DNA of 64,000 bases from UBA1715 sp045615765 (GCA_045615765.1 JAZLFM010000049.1:41626-105625); one strand, 5' to 3'. Positions 16,103 to 25,750 are shown, counted from the first letter of the stretch. Notes: generated by a model from the letters alone, not told the origin. Program-made: numbers and translations.

Positions 16103-18109
16103 TGTTGTGTGTTTTGTCTTTTTTGAGATGCTGTCGATTGTTTTGCTTATCTCTTTGAATTTGTCAAAACATTGTCTGTCTCCTTGTTTTATTTTTTCTG
16201 CCAATTCTATTCGTTTTTTGTTGTAGCGTCGTTTTATGTATTCAAAAAGAGTCTCTTTGATGAGATTGCTGATTTCTTCATCTTCTTTGTCTTGTTGCTC
16301 TTTTAGCTTTAATTCTTTCTTTTTTTCTTTATTCTTGTCCCAATATTCAACATCTATTTCGTAATCATTATCACCTAAAATATTAGCAACAAGTTCTGTA
16401 TGTGAATGGTTTAACAGATATTGGGTGATATTCTCTTTTTGTGTGTCGATATTTTGAAAATAAGTGTTAAAAATAGTCTGCTCTGTTTCGTTAATAGGAG
16501 TTAAGTTCTCGCTATCGTCAATCATTTTTTGAGATATTTCATAGATGATGATATTAGCGGAAATTTCGATATCGATGTTTTTCTGTTCGTTCGGATCAAC
16601 GAATTGTTTACGAAAACTGTCGTAGAAAAAGTCGCTAGGGGTAAGTTTTACAATCTTGTCGCCATATTTTATTAGCAAACTAATTATATGGTGCTCGCTT
16701 TGTTTAATTTCTTGGTCTATTGTATTGGTTTTTGAACTAGCGATATTTTGACTATTTGTCGTTGCTTTTTGTACTTGTGCCGTTTGATATGTTCGAGTAG
16801 GTATTCCATATCCGCTCGCAACCTGGTTTGCAAGTGATTGTTTGTCAATATTTAGAATCTTACTACATTCTTGTATATAGACATCGCGTTTTACACTATT
16901 AGGAATTTTAGCTATTGTTGTTGCTATTGAAGTGATAAAGTTTGCGCGTACGATAGGATCGTTTTCGATTTCTGCAGTTGCGGATTTTATGCGGAATGTG
17001 AGAAAATCGGTTTTATTGGCCTGAATGTAGGCGGCAATTTCTTCTGCCGAATGTTTTTTAGCAAAAGAATCAGGATCATCGTCATTTGGTAAAAGAAGAA
17101 TGCGGACATTCAAATCCTTTTCCAAAATCATATCTATACCTCGTGTGGCAGCTTTTATACCTGCATTATCGCCATCATATATGATTACGATGTTGTCTGT
17201 AAATCGTTTAATTAGAGTGATTTGATCGTTTGTAAGCGATGTTCCTGACGATGCAACAACATTGCGTATTCCTGCTTGGTGCATCGATAATACATCCGTG
17301 TAGCCTTCCACCAAAATACATTCGTCTTTACGGCTTATTTCGCTTTTGGCTTCGGTGATACCGTAGAGAGTTTTACTCTTAGTATAGATTTCAGATTCTG
17401 GCGAGTTGATGTATTTAGGCGCCTTATTATCTTTAGCGTGTTCATTGGCAGCAGTCAAAATACGACCGCCGAATCCAATAACCATTCCGGAAATCGAAGT
17501 GATAGGGAACATAACACGTCCGTGGTATTTGTCGGCATTATGTTCGTTTGTGAAGCCTAACTTTTGTAAATATTCCAGTTTGTATCCAGCTTTTAAGGCA
17601 GTATCGGTGAATGCGCTTCTTTTTTCCGGACAGAATCCCAAGTGAAATTTACGAATAATTTCTTCGGTAAAACCACGTTCCATAAAATAGGAAAGTCCGA
17701 TAGCTTTACCTTCCTCGGTTTCCCACATATTTTTTTCGAAATATTCTGTGGCAAATCTATTTACGGCCTGCATACTTTCGCGAATGTCTCTTTGTTCCAT
17801 AGCTTCGGGAGACATTGCGGTTTCGACGATAGGAATGTGATATTTGTTTGCCAAGTAGCGTATTGCATCATAGTACGAGCATTTTTCTTGCTCTTTTACA
17901 AATGTTACGGCATTTCCGGCTTTTCCGCAGCCAAAACATTTATATATACCTTTCGCAGGAGAAACAACAAAAGAAGGGGTTTTTTCATCGTGGAAAGGGC
18001 AGCATCCTTTGTAGGAAGTACCAGCTCTTTTAAGTGACACGAAGTCGGAGACAACTTCTTCTATACGAGTTGTCATTAAAACCTTATCTATAGTATCTTG
18101 TGATATCAT
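16097..18109 (-). CDS. dnaG: DNA primase
   Basis: DnaG makes RNA primers for replication. Domains in order are: the zinc-binding domain (CPFHDEKTPSFVVSP then CFGCG), the RNA polymerase core with the EGYTDVLSMHQAG and IIYDGDNAGIKAA Toprim acidic motifs, and a long, charged C-terminal region of about 230 residues that should bind the DnaB helicase. The start is placed at the ATG at 18109 (MISQDTIDKV). An in-frame ATG at 18130 lies on top of a good -7 promoter element and would be upstream of the transcript. Length from 18109 is about 670 aa, normal for the family. Confidence 0.95.
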   Translation of the reverse strand: MISQDTIDKVLMTTRIEEVVSDFVSLKRAGTSYKGCCPFHDEKTPSFVVSPAKGIYKCFGCGKAGNAVTFVKEQEKCSYYDAIRYLANKYHIPIVETAMSPEAMEQRDIRESMQAVNRFATEYFEKNMWETEEGKAIGLSYFMERGFTEEIIRKFHLGFCPEKRSAFTDTALKAGYKLEYLQKLGFTNEHNADKYHGRVMFPITSISGMVIGFGGRILTAANEHAKDNKAPKYINSPESEIYTKSKTLYGITEAKSEISRKDECILVEGYTDVLSMHQAGIRNVVASSGTSLTNDQITLIKRFTDNIVIIYDGDNAGIKAATRGIDMILEKDLNVRILLLPNDDDPDSFAKKHSAEEIAAYIQANKTDFLTFRIKSATAEIENDPIVRANFITSIATTIAKIPNSVKRDVYIQECSKILNIDKQSLANQVASGYGIPTRTYQTAQVQKATTNSQNIASSKTNTIDQEIKQSEHHIISLLIKYGDKIVKLTPSDFFYDSFRKQFVDPNEQKNIDIEISANIIIYEISQKMIDDSENLTPINETEQTIFNTYFQNIDTQKENITQYLLNHSHTELVANILGDNDYEIDVEYWDKNKEKKKELKLKEQQDKEDEEISNLIKETLFEYIKRRYNKKRIELAEKIKQGDRQCFDKFKEISKTIDSISKKTKHTTL

Positions 18110-18127
18110 TCCTTTGTTGTGTGTATG

Positions 18128-18135
18128 CAAAAATA
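18128..18135 (-). promoter_or_regulatory. Bacteroidetes -7 element for dnaG
   Basis: The minus strand reads TATTTTTG, a match to TAnnTTTG. A start site near 18121 would give a leader of about 12 nt and excludes the in-frame ATG at 18130. Confidence 0.55.
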
Positions 18136-18224
18136 GATATTTCTATGCATGCATTTTACACAGAAATGAGTGAAAAAAACTAAGTGGCTAAAAATCAGCG
18201 GAAAATGTTATTAACAATCCCTAA

Positions 18225-19244
18225 TTAGAAAAGAGACATTTTGTAATACGATTCGTAGGCGACTTTTAGTTCGTTTAGTACGTTTCTTCGTAATTTGTCT
18301 GGCGATTCTACTTTAAGTTTAGAACCAAATGCAAGTATTTTTTCAATCAAATCTTGATTTACAATGACTTTTAGTTCGACAAAAGAGTCTTCATCTCCAG
18401 CCTCTTTTATGATTTGTGTAGGGTGGAGTGGACTATTTTGTATTCTTGCAATAATGTCATTGCTTGCTCGTAGTGTTACTGTCGTTGGCTTTATGTTTTC
18501 ACCAGGATGTACACCAATTAAATACTTGAAGTAGTTTTCTATTGTATATTTCTCGTTCTCAATAAAATTTATGATTTGAGGAGATAACGCAATAATATTA
18601 CGAACAGGAATTACCATAAAATCAGTAGTGTTGTCGTCGATTCCATATAAATACCATTCGTTGTGGTATTCTTTTAAGAAATATGGGTGTAAAACTTGTT
18701 GCGCAACAGTGCTATTTTCGTTTTTAATAGAAAGTTCGACTACAGTTTTGTTTACGACGGCGTCAACTATTTGTTTTAGCCATGAAATACCTTTTATTAG
18801 TTTTTGTGCGGACTCAAATGACGCAACGCTAGATTGAGGCTGAGGATTGATAGCAATGATAGCTTCTATTTTTTCTATCAACTTAGAAATGTCGCCAAGG
18901 TGAGTGTATTGCTTGTATTGTTTTAAGGTATTTACAACTTCTGTAAGATTATCGATGTCGGGTTTGCTCAATCTCATATTTTGAATAGAGAAGTTTTCAT
19001 CGGAATAGGTGTATTTACCATCTACACAGATAATAGGCGCATCATAACCTATAGGTTGTTTTTCACGCATTAAAGCAATGTCGTATTGGATAGAACGACG
19101 ACTCACTTTTTCCACGTTAAATTCGTCTGTCAACTTTTTAGAAACTTCACTGATTAAGTCTTCTAATGTCCAGGTACGAGAACGGTCGCATAGGCATTCG
19201 TCTATGATTCTGAAACGAAAATTCTTTGACTTATGAGCTGGCAT
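18225..19244 (-). CDS. WYL-domain transcriptional regulator
   Basis: A 339-residue regulator. The N-terminus holds a winged helix-turn-helix (WTLEDLISEVSKKL then VSRRSIQYDIALMRE, ~25-70). The middle and C-terminus hold a WYL domain (HPYFLKEYHNEWYLYGID, ~190-260) and a WCX-like tail ending NELKVAYESYYKMS. WYL proteins sense small ligands or nucleic acid and regulate stress, phage-defence or metabolic genes. It is a single-gene unit with its own promoter element; its targets are unknown. Confidence 0.88.
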   Translation of the reverse strand: MPAHKSKNFRFRIIDECLCDRSRTWTLEDLISEVSKKLTDEFNVEKVSRRSIQYDIALMREKQPIGYDAPIICVDGKYTYSDENFSIQNMRLSKPDIDNLTEVVNTLKQYKQYTHLGDISKLIEKIEAIIAINPQPQSSVASFESAQKLIKGISWLKQIVDAVVNKTVVELSIKNENSTVAQQVLHPYFLKEYHNEWYLYGIDDNTTDFMVIPVRNIIALSPQIINFIENEKYTIENYFKYLIGVHPGENIKPTTVTLRASNDIIARIQNSPLHPTQIIKEAGDEDSFVELKVIVNQDLIEKILAFGSKLKVESPDKLRRNVLNELKVAYESYYKMSLF

Positions 19245-19273
19245 ATCGAAAATAGTTTACTGTTTATGTTTTG

Positions 19274-19281
19274 CAAATATA
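19274..19281 (-). promoter_or_regulatory. Bacteroidetes -7 element for the WYL regulator
   Basis: The minus strand reads TATATTTG, an exact TAnnTTTG match, 30 nt before the start codon. The nearby sequence carries several tandem TGCAA/GCAAAT-like words (19271-19315) that could be operator-like, but this is only suggestive. Confidence 0.65.
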
Positions 19282-19577
19282 AATGCAAAACAAATGCAAT
19301 GCAAATAAAATGCAACATATTTTTATGTGATATGCAACAGCATATGTCTTAATATTTGTAAGTATTTGGATAGTAATTTATTATATTAATGCATTATGAT
19401 TGCATATAATGGTATTTCATAAAGAAATAATATATTACTTGGCTATTAAAGATCATTCGCTTTCGCTTAGGATGCTAAGTGACTTGAAGAAAAGAAGAAA
19501 AGGCAAATCGCTGTTGTTCCGAACAAAGCGAAAGAATCCTTTTGGAATTAACACTGCCGTTTGTGTATTAATTCCTT
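19282..19577. other. Intergenic region without a supported gene
   Basis: About 300 nt of AT-rich sequence between the WYL gene and wbqC. A plus-strand frame of 80 codons (19400-19642) exists, but it runs antisense into the wbqC 3' end and has no recognisable domain. Nothing else is supported. Confidence 0.5.
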
Positions 19578-20180
19578 CTATAGTTGTTCAAGGTACGATT
19601 TTGATTCTGGTCCTAAATTACATAATAAATCAAGAATGCTAAGATTTGGTTGGAATGGCATTTTTTCTTCGAAAACTTGCGTGTATTCCGGCATGTTTAT
19701 TTCTGTTTTTATTTTAGGAGAAATTGAATATCGAAAATCGTTTTCTATAGTATTAGGTTTTGTAAAATCAGTTGTGAAATTGCAACTACAATTGATTTTT
19801 AGAAGTTTTAGAATACATTGTAGTAATTCTGTATTGAAATCAATTAGGGAAGAATACGTATTCGTGAAAAATGGTTGTAAATCATCTGAATAGTATTCAA
19901 AATATGGAGAAGAGTTATATGCTGAAATAATAGCATTCCAGTGTTCAGAATTCCATCTATCGTGGTAAGCAATCTTTACATCTTTCATCAATGTTTTGCT
20001 TCCGTCTTTCTTTTCTAATGGTATTATTAAATCTAATGGACCATTTGCCGAAAGAATAGTTGTTCTGTTTCTGTAGGTTTGTTTTACATAATGTTCCCAT
20101 ATTTCAATGGTTGCTTCTTTGTGTTTTGCAAGAAGTGCAACGTATTCGATGGGAGGTAGGTATGCAGATGAAAGTAACAT
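19578..20180 (-). CDS. WbqC-family protein
   Basis: About 200 residues. The N-terminal MLLSSAYLPPIEYVALL and the later DVKIAYHDRWNSEHWNAI, SPYFEYY and SILDLLCNLG are typical of the WbqC-like family, often linked to O-antigen or glycan loci but of uncertain enzymology. I place the start at the ATG at 20180 because family members begin at this motif. The upstream TTG at 20195 would overlap the lepB terminator stem. The order dapB-lepB-wbqC is common in Bacteroidales. Confidence 0.85.
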   Translation of the reverse strand: MLLSSAYLPPIEYVALLAKHKEATIEIWEHYVKQTYRNRTTILSANGPLDLIIPLEKKDGSKTLMKDVKIAYHDRWNSEHWNAIISAYNSSPYFEYYSDDLQPFFTNTYSSLIDFNTELLQCILKLLKINCSCNFTTDFTKPNTIENDFRYSISPKIKTEINMPEYTQVFEEKMPFQPNLSILDLLCNLGPESKSYLEQL

Positions 20181-20192
20181 ATTGTTCTTATG

Positions 20193-20220
20193 CAAAAAGA
20201 GGCGACTTTCATCGCCTCTT
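20193..20220 (-). terminator. Hairpin terminator downstream of lepB
   Basis: Arms AAGAGGCG and CGCCTCTT enclose an 8-nt loop. On the minus strand the stem is followed by a T run. It sits between lepB and wbqC, so it likely limits read-through rather than fully separating them. Confidence 0.75.
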
Positions 20221-20224
20221 AATT

Positions 20225-21643
20225 TTAATTTTTATGAATTATATTGAATAATCGGCTCCAGCGTATACTTGCAGGGAAAGATTTATTTTGTTCGGATGAG
20301 AACCAAATAACAACGGCTTTACCGACAATATGGTCTTCTGGAACAAAACCCCAGAAACGAGAGTCTAACGAGTTGTCTCTATTGTCGCCCATCATCCAAT
20401 AGTAATCTTGTTTAAATGTATAGGAAGTGGCCAAAGTATCGTTGATGTAAATGTTCTCTCCATCAATACGAAGAGTATTTGCTTCGTATAGTTCAATGAT
20501 TCGTTTGTACAATGGTAAGTTTTTAGTAGAAAGTTCTACAGTTGTTCCTGCTTTTGGTATTACAAGCGGACCAAAGAAGTCTTTGTTCCAATTGTAGTTG
20601 CTACTTTGTGGAAAGCATTCGTTGTAACGGAATCCTTCAGGAAATTCTTGTTTTTGTATGCTCGTGATTGATTTATATGTTTTTAGAGCTTCTAATTGCT
20701 TTTCGTTGAGCAACATTACATATCCTTTTTTTGTAATACCATATTCTCGTATTTGTAGTTTTTCGAGAATTGCTGGTCGTAATGGGGCTGTTGTTTGTAC
20801 TTCGTAACGGAATTGCAATGTTTCTATTTCTTTTTGAGGCTTTCCGTTAATGATAACCTTTCCGCCAACTACTTGTAATGTATCTCCTGCAATCGCAACG
20901 CAACGTTTGATATAATTTTCTTTTTTGTCAAGTGGTCTTACTATAATGGAATCCTTGAAATATTCATTGAAACAATCTTCAAGATTATTAGGATATTTCG
21001 TTTTGATTTGCATTAATCGATTGTAGTCGTGTTGTGAAATAGGATAGAGGATACCTTCGTCAAGGAAATCTCTTTTTATTTGATAATAACTTTGAGATTG
21101 ACGAGTAAGTATAACAGTATCACCTTCAGGGAAGTTAAAAACAACAATGTCGTCATTCTTTACTTGTTCGAATCCAGCCATTCGTTCGTATGGACATTTC
21201 CATATTTCAGAATACGATTTTTTTGTAGTAGAGAACGGCATAGTGTGATGTACAAAAGGGAATGACAATGGTGTCATTGGTTTACGAGGACCATAGTTGC
21301 ACTTGCTTACAAACAAATAATCTCCGATTAGCATAGTTCCTTCCATTGAAGATGTTGGGATAGTGTATGCTTCAAAGAAGAAGATTCTGATGAATGATGC
21401 CGCGATTACTGCAAATATAATAGCGTCAACCCAACCCATTAACCATTTTCCGAAAGCTGTTTTAGGCTGATAGATTTTCCAAAAAGCCCATGGAACTTTT
21501 TTTGTGATACAAAGGTCGAATATTATACCTAAGCCAAGTAACCACCAAAAGTTTCCAAGCCATAAAACGAATAAAATCCAACAAACGGCAGAAATACCGA
21601 ATATGAACCATTTATTTTTAAGAAATTCTATCAACTTTTTCAT
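20225..21643 (-). CDS. lepB: Signal peptidase I
   Basis: LepB cleaves signal peptides from Sec/Tat-exported proteins. The protein has about 472 residues, long because of the insertions usual in Bacteroidetes. Two or three N-terminal membrane segments (~12-45 and ~70-95) precede the catalytic domain. The nucleophile serine is in TIPTSSMEGTM, the general-base lysine is in NYIKRCVAIAGD, and box E is MMGDNRDNSLDSRFWGFVP. The ATG at 21643 (MKKLIEFLK) is preferred over an in-frame TTG 6 nt upstream that abuts the dapB stop. It is cotranscribed with dapB. Confidence 0.95.
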   Translation of the reverse strand: MKKLIEFLKNKWFIFGISAVCWILFVLWLGNFWWLLGLGIIFDLCITKKVPWAFWKIYQPKTAFGKWLMGWVDAIIFAVIAASFIRIFFFEAYTIPTSSMEGTMLIGDYLFVSKCNYGPRKPMTPLSFPFVHHTMPFSTTKKSYSEIWKCPYERMAGFEQVKNDDIVVFNFPEGDTVILTRQSQSYYQIKRDFLDEGILYPISQHDYNRLMQIKTKYPNNLEDCFNEYFKDSIIVRPLDKKENYIKRCVAIAGDTLQVVGGKVIINGKPQKEIETLQFRYEVQTTAPLRPAILEKLQIREYGITKKGYVMLLNEKQLEALKTYKSITSIQKQEFPEGFRYNECFPQSSNYNWNKDFFGPLVIPKAGTTVELSTKNLPLYKRIIELYEANTLRIDGENIYINDTLATSYTFKQDYYWMMGDNRDNSLDSRFWGFVPEDHIVGKAVVIWFSSEQNKSFPASIRWSRLFNIIHKN

Positions 21644-21649
21644 AATCAA

Positions 21650-22366
21650 TTATATATCTAGTAAATCTTTCATGCCGAATACGCCTTTTTTGTCTTTTAC
21701 AAACTCGGCAGCAAGAACAGCTCCGAATGCAAGACCGCGACGAGATTTTGCAGCATGTTTAATTTCTAATGTATCGTCAGCAGAATCGTATGTTACGATG
21801 TGAGTTCCTGGGATAGTTCCCAAGCGAGTAGAGACAACTTGTAATTCTTCAATTGATTTGAATTCGTTTAATCTCCAATCTTTTTTTCTGTCAATATTTT
21901 CAAGAATACCTTGTGCGATAGTGATTGCAGTACCACTAGGAGCATCAAGTTTTTGGTTGTGGTGAGCTTCTTGTACGCAAATATCATATTGTTCAAACTT
22001 GTTCATAATAGCAGCAAGTTTTTTGTTCAATTCAAAAAAGATATTTACGCCAAGGCTGTAGTTTGAAGAGTAGAAGAATGTATTTCCTGTTTTTTCGCAT
22101 GTAGAAGCAACTTCTTCGAATTTGTCTGTCCATCCTGTTGAACCAGACACAACAGGAACACCAGCTTCAAAACACTTCATATAATTGTCGAAAGCCGTCT
22201 TAGGGGTTGTAAATTCAATGGCTACATCTGCTTTTTTTAGATTTTCAGGAGTCATATCCTGTTGGTTGTTGATGTCTATAGTTAATACGATTGAATGTCC
22301 GCGTTCGATAGCGATTTTTTCAATCTCTTTTCCCATTTTTCCGTATCCGATAAGTGCGATTTTCAT
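21650..22366 (-). CDS. dapB: 4-hydroxy-tetrahydrodipicolinate reductase
   Basis: DapB reduces HTPA to tetrahydrodipicolinate with NAD(P)H in lysine and diaminopimelate synthesis. The 238-residue protein has an N-terminal Rossmann motif (IALIGYGKMGKEIE), VAIEFTTP, the SGSTGW loop, and the signature EAHHNQKLDAPSGTA with the catalytic His/Lys. It is a few nucleotides upstream of lepB and forms the front of the dapB-lepB(-wbqC) unit. Confidence 0.96.
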   Translation of the reverse strand: MKIALIGYGKMGKEIEKIAIERGHSIVLTIDINNQQDMTPENLKKADVAIEFTTPKTAFDNYMKCFEAGVPVVSGSTGWTDKFEEVASTCEKTGNTFFYSSNYSLGVNIFFELNKKLAAIMNKFEQYDICVQEAHHNQKLDAPSGTAITIAQGILENIDRKKDWRLNEFKSIEELQVVSTRLGTIPGTHIVTYDSADDTLEIKHAAKSRRGLAFGAVLAAEFVKDKKGVFGMKDLLDI

Positions 22367-22380
22367 AACAATGTGATATT

Positions 22381-22410
22381 AAAAAAAAGGGAAGCCATAG
22401 AGACTTCCCT
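22381..22410 (-). terminator. Intrinsic terminator after rplT
   Basis: Arms AGGGAAG and CTTCCCT enclose a 9-nt loop. On the minus strand they are followed by an eight-T run. It lies 21 nt downstream of rplT and ends the thrS-infC-rpmI-rplT operon before dapB. Confidence 0.88.
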
Positions 22411-22430
22411 AAAATGAATATAATGATGTA

Positions 22431-22778
22431 TTATTTTTTTACAGTTTTAACGATAGCTTCGAACGCTTCTGCATTGTTCATTGCTAAGTCTGCAAGAACT
22501 TTACGGTTAAGCGTGATGTTGTTCTTTGCTAACGCTCCCATAAATTGAGAGTAGTTCATTCCAAAAGTACGAACACCGGCATTGATTCTTTGAATCCATA
22601 ATGCTCTGAAGTTTCTCTTTTTAGTTTTTCTGTCTCTGTAAGCATATTGCAAACCTTTTTCAAGTGTGTTTTTTGCAACTGTGTAGACATTTCTTCTTGC
22701 TAGGAAGTTACCTTTTGTTTGTTTTAAGATTTTTTTTCTGCGTGCTCTTGAGGCAACGTGATTTACTGATCTTGGCAT
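22431..22778 (-). CDS. rplT: 50S ribosomal protein L20
   Basis: L20 binds 23S rRNA early in large-subunit assembly. The 115-residue protein starts MPRSVNHVASRARRKKILKQ and contains YAYRDRKTKKRNFRALWIQRIN, quoted in part as RNFRALWIQRIN, typical of all bacterial L20. It is the last gene of the thrS operon. Confidence 0.98.
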   Translation of the reverse strand: MPRSVNHVASRARRKKILKQTKGNFLARRNVYTVAKNTLEKGLQYAYRDRKTKKRNFRALWIQRINAGVRTFGMNYSQFMGALAKNNITLNRKVLADLAMNNAEAFEAIVKTVKK

Positions 22779-22855
22779 GTTTTAAAATTTTTAACGATTA
22801 GCGACCACTTATTTCATTAGTACTTAGTTGCTTAATCATTGTTACACAATAAAAA

Positions 22856-23050
22856 TTAAATAGCGAGCATGTTTTTAACACTCTTTTTGTTTGTCTTGTC
22901 AACTGTAGTAGAGTAACGAAGATTTCTTTTTTGCTTCGTTTCTTTTCTTGTTAACAAGTGACTCTTAAACGCTTTTTTGCGTTTGATTTTACCAGTACCC
23001 GTCAATGTGAAACGTTTTTTTGCACTGGATTTAGATTTCATCTTTGGCAT
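22856..23050 (-). CDS. rpmI: 50S ribosomal protein L35
   Basis: A 64-residue basic protein, MPKMKSKSSAKKRFTLTGTG with the internal HLLTRKETKQKRNLR, which is the diagnostic L35 pattern. Position between infC and rplT is the standard order. Confidence 0.98.
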   Translation of the reverse strand: MPKMKSKSSAKKRFTLTGTGKIKRKKAFKSHLLTRKETKQKRNLRYSTTVDKTNKKSVKNMLAI

Positions 23051-23082
23051 TTTACTTCACTTATTTATTTGTTAAACATTAA

Positions 23083-23610
23083 TTATTTCTTTTTTGGTAG
23101 AGGAGAAAGAAGAATAAACATTCTTTTTCCTTCAAGTCTTGGTTCTTGGTCCAAACGTGCAACATCCTCCAAATCTTTTATGAATCGTGTTAATACGTCT
23201 GTTCCTTGTTCTTTATATAAAATCGAACGACCTTTGAAGAACACGTACGCTTTTACTTTTGCTCCTTCAGCAAGGAATTTTTGAGCGTGTTTCAATTTGA
23301 ATTGATAATCGTGTTCGTCTGTTTGTGGTCCGAAACGAACTTCTTTCAAAACAACTTTTGTACTGTTTGCTTTGATTTCCTTTTGTTTTTTCTTTAATGA
23401 ATAAAGAAATTTTTGGAAGTCAATTACACGACAAACTGGTGGATCAGCATTTGGTGATATTTCAACCAAGTCTAAATTTTGTTCGTCCGCTATTTTTAGG
23501 GCATCGAAGATTGAGTAAACTCCTTGAGTTACGTTGTCTCCAACTAAACGCACTTCGCGTGCTCTAATGCTGTGGTTAATTTTAAAGTTATCTGCTAATT
23601 CGTCAGCCAT
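23083..23610 (-). CDS. infC: Translation initiation factor IF-3
   Basis: IF-3 monitors start-codon selection on the 30S subunit. The 175-residue protein has the N domain (INHSIRAREVRLVGDN, then LDLVEISPNADPPVCRVID), a basic linker helix and the C domain (EVRFGPQTDEHDYQFKLKHA). Here it begins with ATG, not the rare AUU used for autoregulation in enterobacteria. Gap to thrS is 34 nt. Confidence 0.97.
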   Translation of the reverse strand: MADELADNFKINHSIRAREVRLVGDNVTQGVYSIFDALKIADEQNLDLVEISPNADPPVCRVIDFQKFLYSLKKKQKEIKANSTKVVLKEVRFGPQTDEHDYQFKLKHAQKFLAEGAKVKAYVFFKGRSILYKEQGTDVLTRFIKDLEDVARLDQEPRLEGKRMFILLSPLPKKK

Positions 23611-23644
23611 TTACAATCGTTATGTTGTTTATACTTAATTAGTT

Positions 23645-25591
23645 CTATTTCATTTCGTTCATTTGTTCGTCAACTTCGGCTGAAATTTGTGCAACAAATT
23701 CTTCTATTTTCATTACTGTTGCTCCGTTTCCTTCGCCTTGTTTTCTCACAGAAACTGTTCCTTCGTTTTGTTCATTTTCACCAACTACGATTAGGTAAGG
23801 GATACGTTTCATTTCGTTGTCGCGTATTTTTTTACCTACCTTCTCGTTTCTGTCGTCAATGAGTGTGCGAATATCGTAATTATTTAATAAATTCAAAACT
23901 TTTTTCGCATAATCATTATATTTTTCACTTACTGGAATGATAACAGCTTGATCTGGGGTCAACCATAATGGGAATTTACCGCCAGTGTGTTCAATCAATA
24001 CTGCAACGAAACGTTCCATTGAGCCAAATGGCGCACGGTGTATCATTACAGGACGTTCTTTTGTGTTTTCGCTTGTAATGTATTCAAGATCAAAACGTTT
24101 TGGTAAGTTGTAGTCAACTTGGATAGTTCCTAATTGCCATCTTCTTCCAAGAGCGTCGCGAACCATGAAGTCTAGTTTAGGACCATAGAATGCAGCTTCG
24201 CCATATTCTACAATAGTATTCAAACCTTTTTCTGCTGCAGCTTCAATGATAGCGTTTTCTGCTCTTTCCCAATCTTCGTCGCTACCAATATATTTAGTAG
24301 TGTTGTTTTTATCACGAAGAGACACTTGAGCTTCGAATTTATCGAATTTCAAAGCCTTGAAAATGATTTGGATAATATCAATAACTTTTAAGAATTCGTC
24401 TTTTACTTGGTCGGCACGGCAGAAAATGTGTGCATCATCTTGTGTAAATGAGCGAACACGTGTAAGTCCGTGTAATTCACCACTTTGCTCATAACGATAA
24501 ACTGTTCCGAATTCAGCGCAACGGAATGGTAGATCCTTGTATGAACGAGGTGCATTTTTGTAGATCATACAGTGGTGAGGGCAGTTCATTGGTTTTAGCA
24601 AATAAACTTCGCCTTCTTCTGGAGTTGTGATAGGTTGGAAGCTATCTTTTCCGTAATGATCCCAGTGACCTGAGGTAATATATAGATTTTTACCACCAAT
24701 ATGTGGGGTCATAACTTGTTGGTAACCAAATCTCTTTTGGATTCTTTTAAGAGCGCTTTCCAAACGAAGGCGAAGATCAGTACCTTTTGGTAACCAAATA
24801 GGAAGACCTTTACCAACTAAATCGGAGAACATGAAAAGTTCCATTTCTTTACCGATTTTTCGGTGGTCGCGTTGTTTTGCTTGTTCTAATAATTCTAAGT
24901 ATTCATCAAGCATTTTCTTTTTAGGGAAAGTGATACCGTAAATACGAGTTAATTGTTTACGAGTTTCGTCACCTCTCCAATATGCACCTGCAATACTTGT
25001 TAGTTTTACAGCCTTGATAGGTTCTGTGTTTGGCAAGTGAGGACCACGACAAAGGTCTGTGAAAGCTCCTTGAGTGTAATATGTAATAGAACCATCTTCC
25101 AAGTCATTGATAAGTTCTACCTTATATGTTTCGTTTTTGTCGCCAAAATATTTCAAAGCGTCTGCTTTTGGGACATCTTTACGTACGAAATCATTTTTTT
25201 GACGAGCTAAATCCAACATTTTGTTTTCGATAGCTGTCAAATCTTTTTCGGTTAATGTAATGTCACCAAGGTCAACATCGTAATAGAAACCATTTTCTAT
25301 TGCAGGACCGATACCGAATTTTGTGTTAGGGTATAATGCTTGTAAAGCTTCTGCCAATAGGTGAGCAGATGAATGCCAGAAAGCATGTTTACCTTCAGGT
25401 GTGTCGAATTTATGAAGAGCAATTGTTGAATTTTCGTTTATAGCTCGTTTTAAATCCCATGCATTGCCGTTTACAGTTGCTATAACAACTTCGCGTGCTA
25501 ATTGTGAACTGAGACTTTCGGCAATTTCCAACGGAGTTACACCTTCGTTGAACTCTTTGACACTACCGTCAGGAAATGTTATTTGTATCAT
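23645..25591 (-). CDS. thrS: Threonine--tRNA ligase
   Basis: ThrRS charges tRNA-Thr. The 648-residue protein is full length: an N-terminal TGS domain (1-62), an SAD editing domain with HSSAHLLAEALQ, the class-II catalytic core with zinc-binding motif MNCPHHCMIY and motif 3 MIHRAPFGSMERF, and an anticodon-binding domain from ~545. It is first in thrS-infC-rpmI-rplT. No T-box or tRNA-like operator is visible in the very short leader. Confidence 0.98.
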   Translation of the reverse strand: MIQITFPDGSVKEFNEGVTPLEIAESLSSQLAREVVIATVNGNAWDLKRAINENSTIALHKFDTPEGKHAFWHSSAHLLAEALQALYPNTKFGIGPAIENGFYYDVDLGDITLTEKDLTAIENKMLDLARQKNDFVRKDVPKADALKYFGDKNETYKVELINDLEDGSITYYTQGAFTDLCRGPHLPNTEPIKAVKLTSIAGAYWRGDETRKQLTRIYGITFPKKKMLDEYLELLEQAKQRDHRKIGKEMELFMFSDLVGKGLPIWLPKGTDLRLRLESALKRIQKRFGYQQVMTPHIGGKNLYITSGHWDHYGKDSFQPITTPEEGEVYLLKPMNCPHHCMIYKNAPRSYKDLPFRCAEFGTVYRYEQSGELHGLTRVRSFTQDDAHIFCRADQVKDEFLKVIDIIQIIFKALKFDKFEAQVSLRDKNNTTKYIGSDEDWERAENAIIEAAAEKGLNTIVEYGEAAFYGPKLDFMVRDALGRRWQLGTIQVDYNLPKRFDLEYITSENTKERPVMIHRAPFGSMERFVAVLIEHTGGKFPLWLTPDQAVIIPVSEKYNDYAKKVLNLLNNYDIRTLIDDRNEKVGKKIRDNEMKRIPYLIVVGENEQNEGTVSVRKQGEGNGATVMKIEEFVAQISAEVDEQMNEMK

Positions 25592-25614
25592 TGTCGTAAA
25601 TATATTTTCGGTCG

Positions 25615-25622
25615 CAAATGTA
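25615..25622 (-). promoter_or_regulatory. Bacteroidetes -7 element for the thrS operon
   Basis: The minus strand reads TACATTTG (TAnnTTTG), 24 nt before the thrS ATG, giving a leader of about 17 nt. Confidence 0.6.
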
Positions 25623-25750
25623 GTAAAGATTTAGAAATGATAAGCGTTTCGGTTAAAAAATAACGGCACTATCTATTGTAATCTTGTGATTTTTTTGAAT
25701 ACTATATGTTTTTAACCTTTGTTGGTAACATAAAGAATAACATACAGAAT

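Noticed and set aside
19400..19642. Plus-strand 80-codon frame between the WYL gene and wbqC
   Set aside because: It runs antisense into the wbqC 3' end, has no domain, and no promoter element precedes it.
25592..25640. T-box or tRNA-like operator upstream of thrS
   Set aside because: The -7 element leaves a leader of about 17 nt, too short for such a structure.
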